This document shows, one piece after another, positions 1-8,619 of a stretch of DNA of 64,000 bases (position 1 is its first letter; the number at the start of each line of letters is the position of its first letter). The notes under the pieces were generated by a model that was not told the DNA's origin, searched no databases, and was given only the letters and a program-made list of their open reading frames with translations. The position numbers were made by a program, and so were the translations under genes. This stretch comes from Myxococcales bacterium. Its GTDB lineage: Bacteria; Myxococcota_A; Polyangia; Polyangiales; JAFGIB01. The stretch lies in the NCBI GenBank assembly GCA_029880325.1, contig JAOUOP010000012.1:81124-145123 (forward strand), given 5' to 3'.

Positions 1-134
1 GGGGTCGCTTCAGCGTGGCCGCTGTCGTGGAGAACAAGGGTGTCGACCTGGGTGCCGACTGCTCGGTCGAGGCGGTTGCCGAAAACTGGGAAAAGATCAG
101 CGACCTGACCGGCGCGCGTCCTCGCAGCCGCTGA
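1..134 (+). CDS. C-terminal end of an SDR-family dehydrogenase (MFE-2/HSD17B4-like), partial
   Basis: The window opens inside a gene. The frame starting at base 3 gives about 43 residues and stops at TGA 132-134. The tail contains a VVENKG...ADCSVE segment and an NWEKISDLTGAR segment. That second segment resembles the 'xxNWxKIxDx' tail of the dehydrogenase domain of peroxisomal-type multifunctional enzyme 2 (17-beta-HSD4-like) and of bacterial SDRs related to it, which oxidise 3-hydroxyacyl-CoA. The Rossmann core and catalytic Tyr-Lys lie outside the window, so family membership rests only on this tail. Confidence 0.6.
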   Translation, partial: GRFSVAAVVENKGVDLGADCSVEAVAENWEKISDLTGARPRSR

Positions 135-218
135 GTTCACGTCCACGACGCATCGAGCGCGGGCAGCCCAGGTTGTAGCTGGTGCCGTCTGCGCTTTGTT
201 GCGTAAAGCATCTTGCAA

Positions 219-1142
219 ATGCCTGAAGATCCCAACGCGATCGACTTCCCTGGGGCGCGTGCTCCGGACCGGCAGCGCCAGGTCGACACCTCCGGCGTGC
301 GTCTTGCGGTTTATGAGTGGGGTGCGCCCGACGCGCCGCCGGTGATCCTGGTGCACGGCGGCTTCGACTTCGCCCGCACCTTCGACGTCTTCGCGCCCCT
401 GATCGCCGACGGCGGCTACCGCGTTGTCAGCTTCGACCATCGGGGCCACGGTGACTCGGAGCACGCGGCGCTCTACAGCTGGGTTGCCGACGAGCGCGAT
501 CTTTTGGCCGTGGTCAACTCGACCAGCCCCCAGCCCTGCCCTGCGATCGGCCACTCCAAGGGCGGCTCCATGCTGGTTCACCTGATCCAGGCCTTGCCCC
601 ACCGCTTCACGCGCTTTGTGGCCATCGACGGTCTGCCCTTCCGCAAGCCGCCGCCCGACGTGGCCGAGCGCGAGCGGGTCGAGCCCATGCGCGACGAGCT
701 GACCGGCTGGCTCGACCACCGCCGGCGTGCCGCCGAACTGTCGCGCAAGCCCGGCACCATCGACGGCCTGGCCGAGCGTCGCGCGCGCATGAACCCGCGG
801 CTCAGCAAGGCGTGGCTGCGCTACCTGGTGCGCCACGGGGCGCGGCAGGATGCCGATGGCTTCCGTTGGAAGATCGACCCGACCTTGCGCATGGGCGGCA
901 TCGGCCCCTGGCGCTCGCGCTGGGCCAGCGACCGCCTGCCCGGCCTTCCGGTTCCCATGTTGGCTATCTTTTGTACCGTGCAGGAACCGATGGGTTGGGG
1001 CGTCGATCCGGCGGACATCGAGCCCTACATGCCGCCCGACAGCCGCATCGAAGTGATGGAGGACACAGGTCACTTTATCCACATCGAGCGTCCCGAGCGC
1101 ACCGCCGAGTTATGCCTCGAGTTTTTGCGGGAGGGGCCGTGA
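219..1142 (+). CDS. alpha/beta hydrolase
   Basis: Predicted alpha/beta-hydrolase-fold enzyme of 307 residues. An HGG oxyanion-hole motif lies near residue 46. The nucleophile elbow is GHSKGG (Ser about 113), DHRGHGDS precedes it near residue 73, and a C-terminal GHFIHIERPE segment supplies the catalytic His. No signal peptide is seen, so it is probably cytoplasmic. ATG 219 is preferred over an in-frame TTG two codons upstream; neither has a good Shine-Dalgarno. It overlaps the next gene by 4 bases, so the two are probably translationally coupled. The substrate cannot be predicted. The family includes haloperoxidase-like esterases and lactonases. Confidence 0.85.
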   Translation: MPEDPNAIDFPGARAPDRQRQVDTSGVRLAVYEWGAPDAPPVILVHGGFDFARTFDVFAPLIADGGYRVVSFDHRGHGDSEHAALYSWVADERDLLAVVNSTSPQPCPAIGHSKGGSMLVHLIQALPHRFTRFVAIDGLPFRKPPPDVAERERVEPMRDELTGWLDHRRRAAELSRKPGTIDGLAERRARMNPRLSKAWLRYLVRHGARQDADGFRWKIDPTLRMGGIGPWRSRWASDRLPGLPVPMLAIFCTVQEPMGWGVDPADIEPYMPPDSRIEVMEDTGHFIHIERPERTAELCLEFLREGP

Positions 1143-1789
1143 TCGAAGAGCTGGTCCACGCGCGCGTCCGGCTTGCCTTGCATCGGCTGCGGGATGGTGA
1201 GGGCACGGCGCTTTTGTTCTTGCATGGCCTCGGTGAGCGCTCGCCGCAGCGCCTCGACCGGCGCTATGACGCATGGCCGGGGCCGGTGGCGGCCCTGGAC
1301 TTCACCGGGCACGGCGCTTCGACGGTTCCGTCCGGCGGCGGTTACACCGCCGAGATCCTGATGGCAGACGCCGACGTGGCCCTCGGTCGCCTGGGGTGCG
1401 CCACGGTTGTCGGTCGCGGGCTCGGCGGCTACGTGGCGTTGATGCTCGCCGGGGCGCGGCCCGAGCAGGTGCGCGGGGCGATCATCCTCGACGGGCCGGG
1501 GTTGGCGGGCGGCGGCACGGGCACCACCTCGCCCTTCGTGCCCGTCGTCGACCGGACGGCGCTGGCGCCGCCCGATCCCTTCGCACTGGCGGATCTCGCG
1601 ACCGACATTCGGCCGCCCGACTACGCGAGCCTCTACGCCCGCCTGGCCTCCCAATTTTCCCAGTTGGCGCGACCGGTGTCCGTCTGCGCCCGCGAGCGAG
1701 CCAGCTGGCTGCAGGCGGTGACCGCGGAGGCGGGGGTGGAGGAGACCACCCTCGAGGAGGCGCTCGCCTATTACGCGCGGCGCCGCTGA
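1139..1789 (+). CDS. alpha/beta hydrolase-fold protein lacking the nucleophile serine
   Basis: Protein of 216 residues from a GTG that overlaps the TGA of the previous gene. It has the fold landmarks FLHGLGE (residues 27-33) and DFTGHGAS (54-61). The expected G-x-S-x-G elbow reads GRGLGG, with Gly at position 94 where Ser should be. No convincing C-terminal catalytic His segment is visible either. It looks like a degenerate paralogue of its neighbour, either a pseudoenzyme or a non-hydrolytic partner. The fold is confident and the lack of activity is inferred. Confidence 0.7.
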   Translation: MIEELVHARVRLALHRLRDGEGTALLFLHGLGERSPQRLDRRYDAWPGPVAALDFTGHGASTVPSGGGYTAEILMADADVALGRLGCATVVGRGLGGYVALMLAGARPEQVRGAIILDGPGLAGGGTGTTSPFVPVVDRTALAPPDPFALADLATDIRPPDYASLYARLASQFSQLARPVSVCARERASWLQAVTAEAGVEETTLEEALAYYARRR

Positions 1790-1900
1790 AACCGGGTGCT
1801 GCCGCGGGTACCGAGGGCCAGACCCCCCGAGGGAGGGGGGCTGCCTGGATTGCTGGCAACTCGCGCGGGTGCCGGGATGGGCCTATGCTTTGCATGCGGC

Positions 1901-2473
1901 ATGTCCCAGGACGACGACGATTTCGACCCGGTCCAGCTACCGGACGAGGCCCAGCGCATCGACGCCTATCGCGGCGAAGCGCGCTGGACTCGAGAGCGCT
2001 TCGAGCGCCTCCACGGTCGGGCCTTCCTGCTAATGCGGCGCGTGCAGGCCGAGCGCGCGAAACGTCCCGCCCGGCGCATCCAAACCCTGATCCAGGAGCT
2101 GCCGGCAGAGTCCTTTCGCGACCTACCGCCCGACCGCTACCTGATATTCCCCCTGCGCAAGACCGAGCGTTCGCTGATCGAGCGCTTCTATTCGGTCGGC
2201 CAGACGCGCAACAACGACGTCGTGATTCGCGACGCCACGGTCAGCAAGTTTCACGCCTATTTTCAGGACGACGGATCCGGGGGCTGGCTCCTGCAGGATG
2301 CGCAATCGAGCAACGGCACCTACGTCAACGAGGAAGCGGTGCCCGAGCAGGATCAGGGTGACCCGGTCCCGGTGCGGCCGGGTGACCGTGTGCGCTTCGG
2401 TACGGTCGAGCTGGTGCTGCTGGACTCCGAGGACTTTCTCTCGCTGCTCAGGCAGGTTCACGGCGGACGGTGA
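1901..2473 (+). CDS. FHA-domain protein
   Basis: Protein of 190 residues with an acidic start (MSQDDDDFD) and a helical, Arg-rich N-terminal half. A forkhead-associated domain follows at about residues 100-170. Its signatures are visible: SVGQTRNNDVVI, a KFHA segment in the SxxH position, and SSNGTYVN. FHA domains bind phosphothreonine peptides, so a role in Ser/Thr kinase signalling is likely, but no kinase is adjacent. The start at 1901 is chosen because upstream in-frame codons are low-complexity and because the acidic N-terminus is typical; it is not certain. The stop overlaps a possible GTG start of the next frame. Confidence 0.85.
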   Translation: MSQDDDDFDPVQLPDEAQRIDAYRGEARWTRERFERLHGRAFLLMRRVQAERAKRPARRIQTLIQELPAESFRDLPPDRYLIFPLRKTERSLIERFYSVGQTRNNDVVIRDATVSKFHAYFQDDGSGGWLLQDAQSSNGTYVNEEAVPEQDQGDPVPVRPGDRVRFGTVELVLLDSEDFLSLLRQVHGGR

Positions 2474-2523
2474 CTGAACGCGGGTGTGCAGCGCGGCCGG
2501 CCGGCGCGCGCCGACGGGGAGGC

Positions 2524-3702
2524 ATGACTTCGCGGCTGCCAGCGCTGCTTCTGTCGTTGTTGCCGTTGCTGGCGTGCTCCGAGGCGCGCCCACGACCAGA
2601 GGCCGAGCCCCAGGTCGAGCAGCCTCCGCCGCGGTTGGACAAGATCCTGCTCGCGGTCGTGACGCCGACGGAGTCGGAGAGCGGGGAGGGGACGCAGGCG
2701 AAGAAAGCGCCTGGGCGCAAGCCCGAGCCGGTTTCTGCGGCGCTGCGCTTCGAGCGTACCTTCGCGAGTTCGCCGAATCCGGCGCAGGCACTGACCAGCC
2801 TCCTGCTTTCGCGTTCGGCGACCGAGCCTCCATTGGCCGGCCTGCCTGAAAAGGTGCCGGCGGAGGTGGGCGACGCCGCCGCGCGCGTGCCCCTTCAGGT
2901 TCATCTCGGTCGCGCCGGCTTTGCGACCTACGCATCGATCGCCGATCCAGCGCTTCACGCACCCGCTTTGAGTACCGGCTTCGATGCGTTGCTCGAGGCC
3001 AGTGCTGCTCCATGGGAGGGCGCCGATGCGCTGCTGCGGAGGCTGGCGTCCGACAAGGGGCGTGGCTTTGGCTACCTGCAGCTCTCGCTGCCTGCGCCCG
3101 TCGATCCCGAGGCGGTACTGCGCCGGCTTCGCGACGGGTTGGTGGCGCTCGGGGTGGATGCCCATAGCCTGATCGTGCTGACCTGCACCCCCGCGGGGGC
3201 CGCTGCTGGGGCGGCGGCAGGCGACGCGACCGAGACGCTTGAAGACATGACCGACGAGCAACTCGGTCAGCGCTTCCACGACCGCCGCATGAAGGTACCC
3301 CTTGTCTTCGACTGGTCCCGCGGGCTGCCCGGCGGCAAGCGCTGGGACTATGCGAGCCACATCGACGTGGTTCCGAGCGTGCTCGTGCTGGCGGGCGTGT
3401 CGCTGCCTGCGGGCCTTGCGGGGCGCGACCTGCTTCCGCGCCAGCAGCCGGAGCGACCTCTGTTGATGGGCGAGTACCTGGGGCTTCAACCGATCCTTTC
3501 GGTGCGCGGTGAGCGCTGGAAGGTGACCCAGGGGCCGACCGGCAAACGGCTTGCGGTATTCGACCTCGAGCGGGATCGAGGCGAGCGGCGTAACCTCTTC
3601 CAGGGGGACCGCTCGAACGTCCGCGAGGCACTCCACTTCTACTTCGGCGTACTGTCACGGGACCCCTACCTGCAGCGCATGAAAGGCGAGAGCCGGCCAT
3701 GA
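2524..3702 (+). CDS. lipoprotein with sulfatase-like C-terminal domain
   Basis: Protein of 392 residues. ATG 2524 gives a clean lipoprotein signal peptide (SRLPALLLSLLPLLACS) and is preceded by GGGGAGG. An upstream GTG at 2470, overlapping the FHA stop, would bury this signal. The C-terminal third reads like the end of an alkaline-phosphatase-superfamily sulfatase: VPLVFDWSRG, a DVVPSVLVLAGV segment, then LAGRDLLP, GEYLGL and FDLERDRGERRNL. The N-terminal metal site and the CxPxR formylglycine motif are not visible, so it may be a truncated or non-catalytic member. It overlaps the phosphoesterase gene by 4 bases. Confidence 0.65.
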   Translation: MTSRLPALLLSLLPLLACSEARPRPEAEPQVEQPPPRLDKILLAVVTPTESESGEGTQAKKAPGRKPEPVSAALRFERTFASSPNPAQALTSLLLSRSATEPPLAGLPEKVPAEVGDAAARVPLQVHLGRAGFATYASIADPALHAPALSTGFDALLEASAAPWEGADALLRRLASDKGRGFGYLQLSLPAPVDPEAVLRRLRDGLVALGVDAHSLIVLTCTPAGAAAGAAAGDATETLEDMTDEQLGQRFHDRRMKVPLVFDWSRGLPGGKRWDYASHIDVVPSVLVLAGVSLPAGLAGRDLLPRQQPERPLLMGEYLGLQPILSVRGERWKVTQGPTGKRLAVFDLERDRGERRNLFQGDRSNVREALHFYFGVLSRDPYLQRMKGESRP

Positions 3703-4496
3703 AAATCGCCTGGATGACTGACGTACACCTGGATTTCGTCGATCGGGAGACGGTTGACGCCCTGATCGCGAGGCTGCGGGCCAGCGGTGCCGGCGCCGTC
3801 GCGATCACGGGAGACATCGCTGAGGCTGACAGCGTGGAGGCTCACCTCGAAACGCTTGCTGCCGGGCTCGACGTGCCGCTCTACTTCGTGCTCGGCAACC
3901 ACGACTACTACGGTGCATCGATTGAGGCGGTGCGAAAGCGCATGGATCGGCTTTGTTCGCGGACGACGTCCCTGTGCTACTTGAGTGGTTCCGAACCGGT
4001 GGCGTTGACTCCGGGTTGGGCACTGGTTGGGCATGATGGCTGGGGTGACGGTCGAGCGGGCGACTACGCGCGCTCTCCGGTGATGCTCAACGACTACGTG
4101 CACATCAAAGACCTGGCCGGCCTCGACAAGCAAGCGCGTGGTGAGCGGCTCGCGGCCCTGGGCCGGCAGGCCGCCGAGCACCTGCACCGGGTCCTGCCGC
4201 AGGCCCTGGCTCTCTGCTCCAGGGTGCTGCTCTTGACGCACGTACCACCGCTGACTACCGCGTGCTGGCATCAGGGCAAGACCGCCGACGACGACTGGGC
4301 CCCGCACTTCGTGTGCCAGAGCGTCGGCGAGGCCATCCTGGAGATCATGGCTGCCCATCCGCAACAGCAGCTGCGCGTACTATGTGGCCACACTCACAGT
4401 GAAGGCATCGACCGCCCACGCCCCAACATCACGATCATGACCGGCGCAGCGGACTATGGCCGACCGGCCATTGCGGACACGCTCGAACTCGATTGA
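3699..4496 (+). CDS. calcineurin-like metallophosphoesterase
   Basis: Protein of 265 residues with the full metallophosphoesterase motif series: TDVHLD (D-x-H) near residue 7, TGDIAE (G-D), VLGNHDYY (G-N-H-D), a THVPP segment, and LCGHTHSEG (G-H-x-H). Two metal ions would be bound by these residues. No signal peptide is present, so it is likely cytoplasmic. ATG 3699 overlaps the stop of the sulfatase-like lipoprotein gene (ATGA). The substrate is unknown; members hydrolyse phosphomonoesters, diesters or nucleotides. Confidence 0.88.
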   Translation: MKIAWMTDVHLDFVDRETVDALIARLRASGAGAVAITGDIAEADSVEAHLETLAAGLDVPLYFVLGNHDYYGASIEAVRKRMDRLCSRTTSLCYLSGSEPVALTPGWALVGHDGWGDGRAGDYARSPVMLNDYVHIKDLAGLDKQARGERLAALGRQAAEHLHRVLPQALALCSRVLLLTHVPPLTTACWHQGKTADDDWAPHFVCQSVGEAILEIMAAHPQQQLRVLCGHTHSEGIDRPRPNITIMTGAADYGRPAIADTLELD

Positions 4497-4595
4497 CGGC
4501 AGCACCCGTCCGCCATCTCTCGGAACGTGCCGGCCCGAAACGTGCCGGAGGTGTTTGTGACAAGTGGTATGCTTCCGGCATCGAGGAGGCTGGTG

Positions 4596-6149
4596 GTGGC
4601 GAGAGGGATGATCCTGCGGATTGTTGGCGGCTTTTGGGCTTGCGTGGTGCTGGTGTTGCTGGCCGCTTGCGGGGGGCTTTCGAAGTTGCCCGATGAGGGC
4701 GGTCCCGGCTGGCTCGAGTTGCATAGCCAGAACTTTGTGCTGCAGACCGATCTCGCGGAGCCCGAGGCCGTCGCGGTCCTGGAGCGGGCCGAGCGGCTGT
4801 TTACTGGTCTGTTGCATGCCGGTTGGCCGAGCGGTGGGGTGATGCACCTGCGGCTGCGCCTGGTGGTGTTCGCCGAGCGAGAGGATTTCGAGCACTTCGG
4901 CGGCGACGATATTGCCGGCTATCACGTGGCCAATGCCCTCTTCGAGCCGATGGTGGTGATGCCTGCCCCGACACGGCTGGAGGGGGTCGAGACGTTGGCC
5001 CATGAGCTGACGCACTACATCGCCTATCAATCCATGCAGCGGCACCCCGCCTGGCTCGCCGAGGGGATGGCCGTGTACTACGAGAGCGCTCGCTACGATT
5101 CCGAAGGGAACTTCGTGATCGGACGGGTTCCGCGCGGTCGCTGGCGGTCGCTACGCTTTGTCGGGCTGATGCCCACCGCGACGCTGATGTCCGAGGATAC
5201 CGATCCATTTGCTTCCTGGAATTTCTATCCAACCGCCTGGCTCCTGACCCACTATTTGATGTCGAAGCAGCGGCAGGCGTTCGACCACTATTTGCGCGCG
5301 CTGGGCCAGGGTGAGCCGCACGCACAGGCCTGGCGTGGGGCATTCGGCGATCTCGATCACACGACGCTCGATCATCTGATCCATCAGTACGCGCAGGACG
5401 GCGCCTATGACAACTTCGGTTTGAAGGTTCCCGCGGCCGCGAAGGTGAGTTCGCGGCGAGCCCTGGACAGCGCGGATGTGTCGGCACTGCGAGCGCTGCT
5501 CCATGTGAGTTGTCCCAGCGAGGAACAGCGGTCGCGCGCCGCCGTACAAGCCCACCTCGAGGCCGCGCTGGGCCGCGATCCGCAACATCTATACGCCCGC
5601 GCCGTGCGCGCCGTGTACACGAAGTCCGTCGCCGAGTCCAAGGAGCAGGCTCGTGAGCTGGCGCGCGCCAACTCGCGTTCCTGGCTTGCGTGGCTCCTTT
5701 TGGCCACGTCCTACGACGTCGAGGACAATGGTGCCAAGGGTCAAGACGCCGCGCTCGAGCGGGCGGTCGCGGTGGCGCCGCATCAGCCCTACGCGCTGAT
5801 GCTCTTGGCCCAACGAAAAGCCAAAAACGGTGAGCGCGAGCTGGCGCTACAACGCTCCGAGCAGGCGCTGCGTTTGCAGTCGAACAATGCCGAGTTGATG
5901 CTTCTGCGCGCAGGGGTGCTGGCCGAGCTGGGCGATTGCGCGAGGCTGAAGACGGTCACGCAGGCGCTTACAGCGCGCCCACCAAGCCACGGCGGGCTGA
6001 ACAAAGTGGGTCGTCTGCAGCTGTTGGAGCACGCCGCGCGATGTCGCGATGTCGCCGCCGCCCTCCCGATTGCCGAACCCAGGCCAGCACCCGTCGCAGC
6101 ACCCGTCGCAGCTCCGATCGCGGCGCCGGACGGCGGTCCCGATCCATGA
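4596..6149 (+). CDS. lipoprotein with HExxH zinc-protease motif and TPR-like C-terminus
   Basis: Protein of about 517 residues. A hydrophobic signal ending LLAACGG indicates an anchored lipoprotein. Around residue 135 the segment LAHELTHYIAYQ, followed by WLAEGMAVYYES, forms an HExxH zinc site with a downstream Glu, as in gluzincin-like peptidases (DUF1570/peptidase MA-like). The C-terminal half is helical with repeated A-L-rich units (LMLLAQRKAKNGERELAL), resembling tetratricopeptide repeats, and ends in a Pro/Ala repeat (PVAAPVAAPIAAP). GTG 4596 has GAGGAGG six bases upstream; ATG 4608 is an alternative. Probably a periplasmic peptidase, with an unknown substrate. Confidence 0.75.
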   Translation: MARGMILRIVGGFWACVVLVLLAACGGLSKLPDEGGPGWLELHSQNFVLQTDLAEPEAVAVLERAERLFTGLLHAGWPSGGVMHLRLRLVVFAEREDFEHFGGDDIAGYHVANALFEPMVVMPAPTRLEGVETLAHELTHYIAYQSMQRHPAWLAEGMAVYYESARYDSEGNFVIGRVPRGRWRSLRFVGLMPTATLMSEDTDPFASWNFYPTAWLLTHYLMSKQRQAFDHYLRALGQGEPHAQAWRGAFGDLDHTTLDHLIHQYAQDGAYDNFGLKVPAAAKVSSRRALDSADVSALRALLHVSCPSEEQRSRAAVQAHLEAALGRDPQHLYARAVRAVYTKSVAESKEQARELARANSRSWLAWLLLATSYDVEDNGAKGQDAALERAVAVAPHQPYALMLLAQRKAKNGERELALQRSEQALRLQSNNAELMLLRAGVLAELGDCARLKTVTQALTARPPSHGGLNKVGRLQLLEHAARCRDVAAALPIAEPRPAPVAAPVAAPIAAPDGGPDP

Positions 6150-6330
6150 CCCCAGTCGGCTGCCAGGCGTCTTCGCCACCGCGAAGCACGGCCTTGACCA
6201 GCCGTGGATTGCATGTCACACCGACATCCATGATTCCGATCACTACATCGACTTTGCGTCGCTGGTGGGGCCTTCGCGTGTTGCGGAGGCGCTAGCGTTC
6301 GGGATCCTTTCACTGGACCGCGATGAAGAA

Positions 6331-6357
6331 GCCGCCTCCCACCGGGGCGGCTTTTTT
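6331..6357 (+). terminator. intrinsic terminator
   Basis: A perfect 6-bp stem GCCGCC (6331-6336) / GGCGGC (6346-6351) with a 9-base loop is followed directly by T6. It lies between the HExxH lipoprotein gene and trpEG, and separates those transcription units. The rest of the 261-base gap (6150-6410) shows no convincing gene. Confidence 0.8.
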
Positions 6358-6410
6358 CGTGCTCGATATGCGCGTGAGCTCGCCCCCGGGAGGCTGATGG
6401 GAGCGAGATC

Positions 6411-8597
6411 ATGACCGGTACGAGCATGTTTGAAGATACAGCGCGTTTCGAAACCGATGGCGGTGTCGAGGTGCGCCGGCGAGTGGAGCCGATCGATGGC
6501 CAGCAGGCCGTTCAAGCCTTGCAGCTGGCGCTCGACAGCCGGCGCGGCGCGCTGTTTACGTCGGGCTTCGAGTATCCGGGGCGCTATTCCCGTTGGGATC
6601 TGGCCTTTTGTGACCCGCCGCTTTCGCTCGAAGGCGCAGGCCGACGTTTTTGCGTCACGGCACTCAATCAGCGCGGCCAGGTGTTGCTCTCGGCTTGCCA
6701 AGAGGCTCTCGAAGCTTGCGCCGAAGTGGTCGCGTTCGAGCGCCAGGGCCCGGCGCTGCGCGGTGAACTCGCCACGCCTTCGGTGGACTTGACCGAGGAG
6801 CAACGCACGCACAGGCCTTCGCTGCTTTCGGTGGCGCGGGCCCTGTGTCGGTTCTTTGCCTCTCCCGAAGATCGGTACCTGGGCCTCTATGGTGCCCTCG
6901 GCTACGATCTCGTCTTCGCCTTCGACCGCTTGATCATGAAGCGCCCGCGCGCTGCAGCCCAGCGCGACCTGGTGCTCTATCTGCCCGACTCGATCGTCGC
7001 CGTAGATCACCAGCGCGGGCAGGCCCATCGTCTTCGCTACGAGTTTTCTTTCCGAGGCGAGCGCACCATGGACCGCGCCGGCGGCGGCGCGGCGGTGCCC
7101 TATCGCGCCGCCACGGAGGTTCGCCACGCCCGCGACCATGCCGAGGGCGAGTTCGCCGATGTGGTGCGCCGCGCCCGGGAGGCTTTCAGCCGCGGCGATC
7201 TTTTCGAGGTAACTCCAAGTCAAATCTTCGGCTATCCTTGCGAAGATCCGCCGTCGCGCGTGATGGAGCGGCTGCGCGAGCGCAACCCGTCGCCCTACGG
7301 CTTCTTCATCAATCTCGGCGCATCCGAGTATCTCGTCGGCGCCTCGCCCGAGATGTATCTCCGCGTCAATGGCCGGCGCGTGGAGACCTGTCCCATCGCC
7401 GGCACGTGCCCTCGCGGTGAAGACGCGTTCGGCGATGCCGAGGCCATTCGCTCCCTTCTGGCCTCCGACAAGGAAGAAGCGGAGCTGACCATGTGCACGG
7501 ACGTGGATCGCAACGACAAGGCGCGCGTGTGCGAGCCGGGCAGCGTTCGCGTGATCGGGCGCCGTCAGATCGAACTCTATTCGCGTCTGATCCACACCGT
7601 CGATCACGTGGAGGGGCAGCTGCGCGCGGGCTACGACGGTTTCGACGCCTTTCTGAGCCATCTGTGGGCGGTGACCGTGACCGGCGCCCCCAAGCTCGCG
7701 GCCATGCAGTTCATCGAGGATCACGAGCGCTCGCCGCGGCGTTTCTATGGCGGCGCGGTGGGCGTCTTTGGCTTCGACGGGCACATCAACACCGGCCTGA
7801 CCTTGCGCACCCTTCGCATCGACAACGGTGTCGCCGAAGTGCGGGCCGGCGCGACGCTGCTCTACGACAGCGAGCCTGAGGCCGAGGATGCCGAGTGCGC
7901 CCTGAAGGCTTCAGCCCTGCTCGACGCCCTGGGCGCGCAGTCACGCGGCGCCGACAGCCCGGCGTCAACGCCGGCGACCGACGTTACCCGACGGGTGGGT
8001 CGCGGCGGTGGCCGCAGCAAACGCGTGCTGCTGGTGGACCACGAGGACTCCTTCGTCCACACGCTGGCCGACTACTTCAGACAGGCCGGCGCGACTGTCA
8101 CCACCCTGCGCCACGGCTTCGAGCACCGACGCCTCGACGCGCTCGAGCCCGACCTGGTGGTACTTTCGCCGGGGCCAGGCCGCCCCGGGGATTTTCGCAT
8201 TGCCCAGCTACTCGATGGGCTGCTCGCACGCGGCGTCTCCGTATTCGGCGTCTGCCTCGGGCTGCAGGCCATCGCCGAGTTTTTCGGCGCCCCGCTGCGT
8301 ACCCTGGCCACGCCCTGCCACGGCAAGCCCTCGAAGGTGCGCGTGCTCGGCGGCCGCCTGCTGGCCGAGATTCCCACCGAGATCACGGTGGGTCGCTACC
8401 ACTCGCTCTACGCCAGTCCGGGCGAGCTGCCCTCCGTGCTGCAGACCACGGCACAGACCCTGGACGCGCAGGTGGTGATGGCCCTGGAGCACCGCGAGCT
8501 TCCGCTGAGCGCCGTGCAGTTTCACCCCGAGTCGATCCTCAGCGCCCGCGGTGGCCTGGGCCAAGCTCTGGTGCAGCGGGTGGTGCAGTTGGCATGA
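6411..8597 (+). CDS. trpEG: fused anthranilate synthase TrpE-TrpG
   Basis: Protein of 728 residues, the size of the fused anthranilate synthases known from rhizobia. Residues 1 to about 510 are the chorismate-binding TrpE part: YGFFINLG, a CPIAGTCPRG segment, LTMCTDVDRNDKARVCEPGS and VTVTGAPKLAAMQ. After a short linker, residues about 540-728 form a class I glutamine amidotransferase with LLVDHEDSFVHTLADY, nucleophile Cys615 in GVCLGLQ, and HPESIL. The enzyme makes anthranilate from chorismate and glutamine, the first committed step to tryptophan. ATG 6411 has GGGAGCGAG upstream. A TrpF-like gene lies 40 kb away. Feedback residues were not assessed. Confidence 0.92.
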   Translation: MTGTSMFEDTARFETDGGVEVRRRVEPIDGQQAVQALQLALDSRRGALFTSGFEYPGRYSRWDLAFCDPPLSLEGAGRRFCVTALNQRGQVLLSACQEALEACAEVVAFERQGPALRGELATPSVDLTEEQRTHRPSLLSVARALCRFFASPEDRYLGLYGALGYDLVFAFDRLIMKRPRAAAQRDLVLYLPDSIVAVDHQRGQAHRLRYEFSFRGERTMDRAGGGAAVPYRAATEVRHARDHAEGEFADVVRRAREAFSRGDLFEVTPSQIFGYPCEDPPSRVMERLRERNPSPYGFFINLGASEYLVGASPEMYLRVNGRRVETCPIAGTCPRGEDAFGDAEAIRSLLASDKEEAELTMCTDVDRNDKARVCEPGSVRVIGRRQIELYSRLIHTVDHVEGQLRAGYDGFDAFLSHLWAVTVTGAPKLAAMQFIEDHERSPRRFYGGAVGVFGFDGHINTGLTLRTLRIDNGVAEVRAGATLLYDSEPEAEDAECALKASALLDALGAQSRGADSPASTPATDVTRRVGRGGGRSKRVLLVDHEDSFVHTLADYFRQAGATVTTLRHGFEHRRLDALEPDLVVLSPGPGRPGDFRIAQLLDGLLARGVSVFGVCLGLQAIAEFFGAPLRTLATPCHGKPSKVRVLGGRLLAEIPTEITVGRYHSLYASPGELPSVLQTTAQTLDAQVVMALEHRELPLSAVQFHPESILSARGGLGQALVQRVVQLA

Positions 8598-8619
8598 GCG
8601 CCCTACAATTGCTGTCGCC

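Noticed and set aside
2123..3817. Long minus-strand open frame opposite the sulfatase-like lipoprotein and metallophosphoesterase genes
   Set aside because: The translation is Pro/Arg/Ser/Ala-rich and without motifs, while the plus strand encodes recognised proteins. It is a GC-rich shadow frame.
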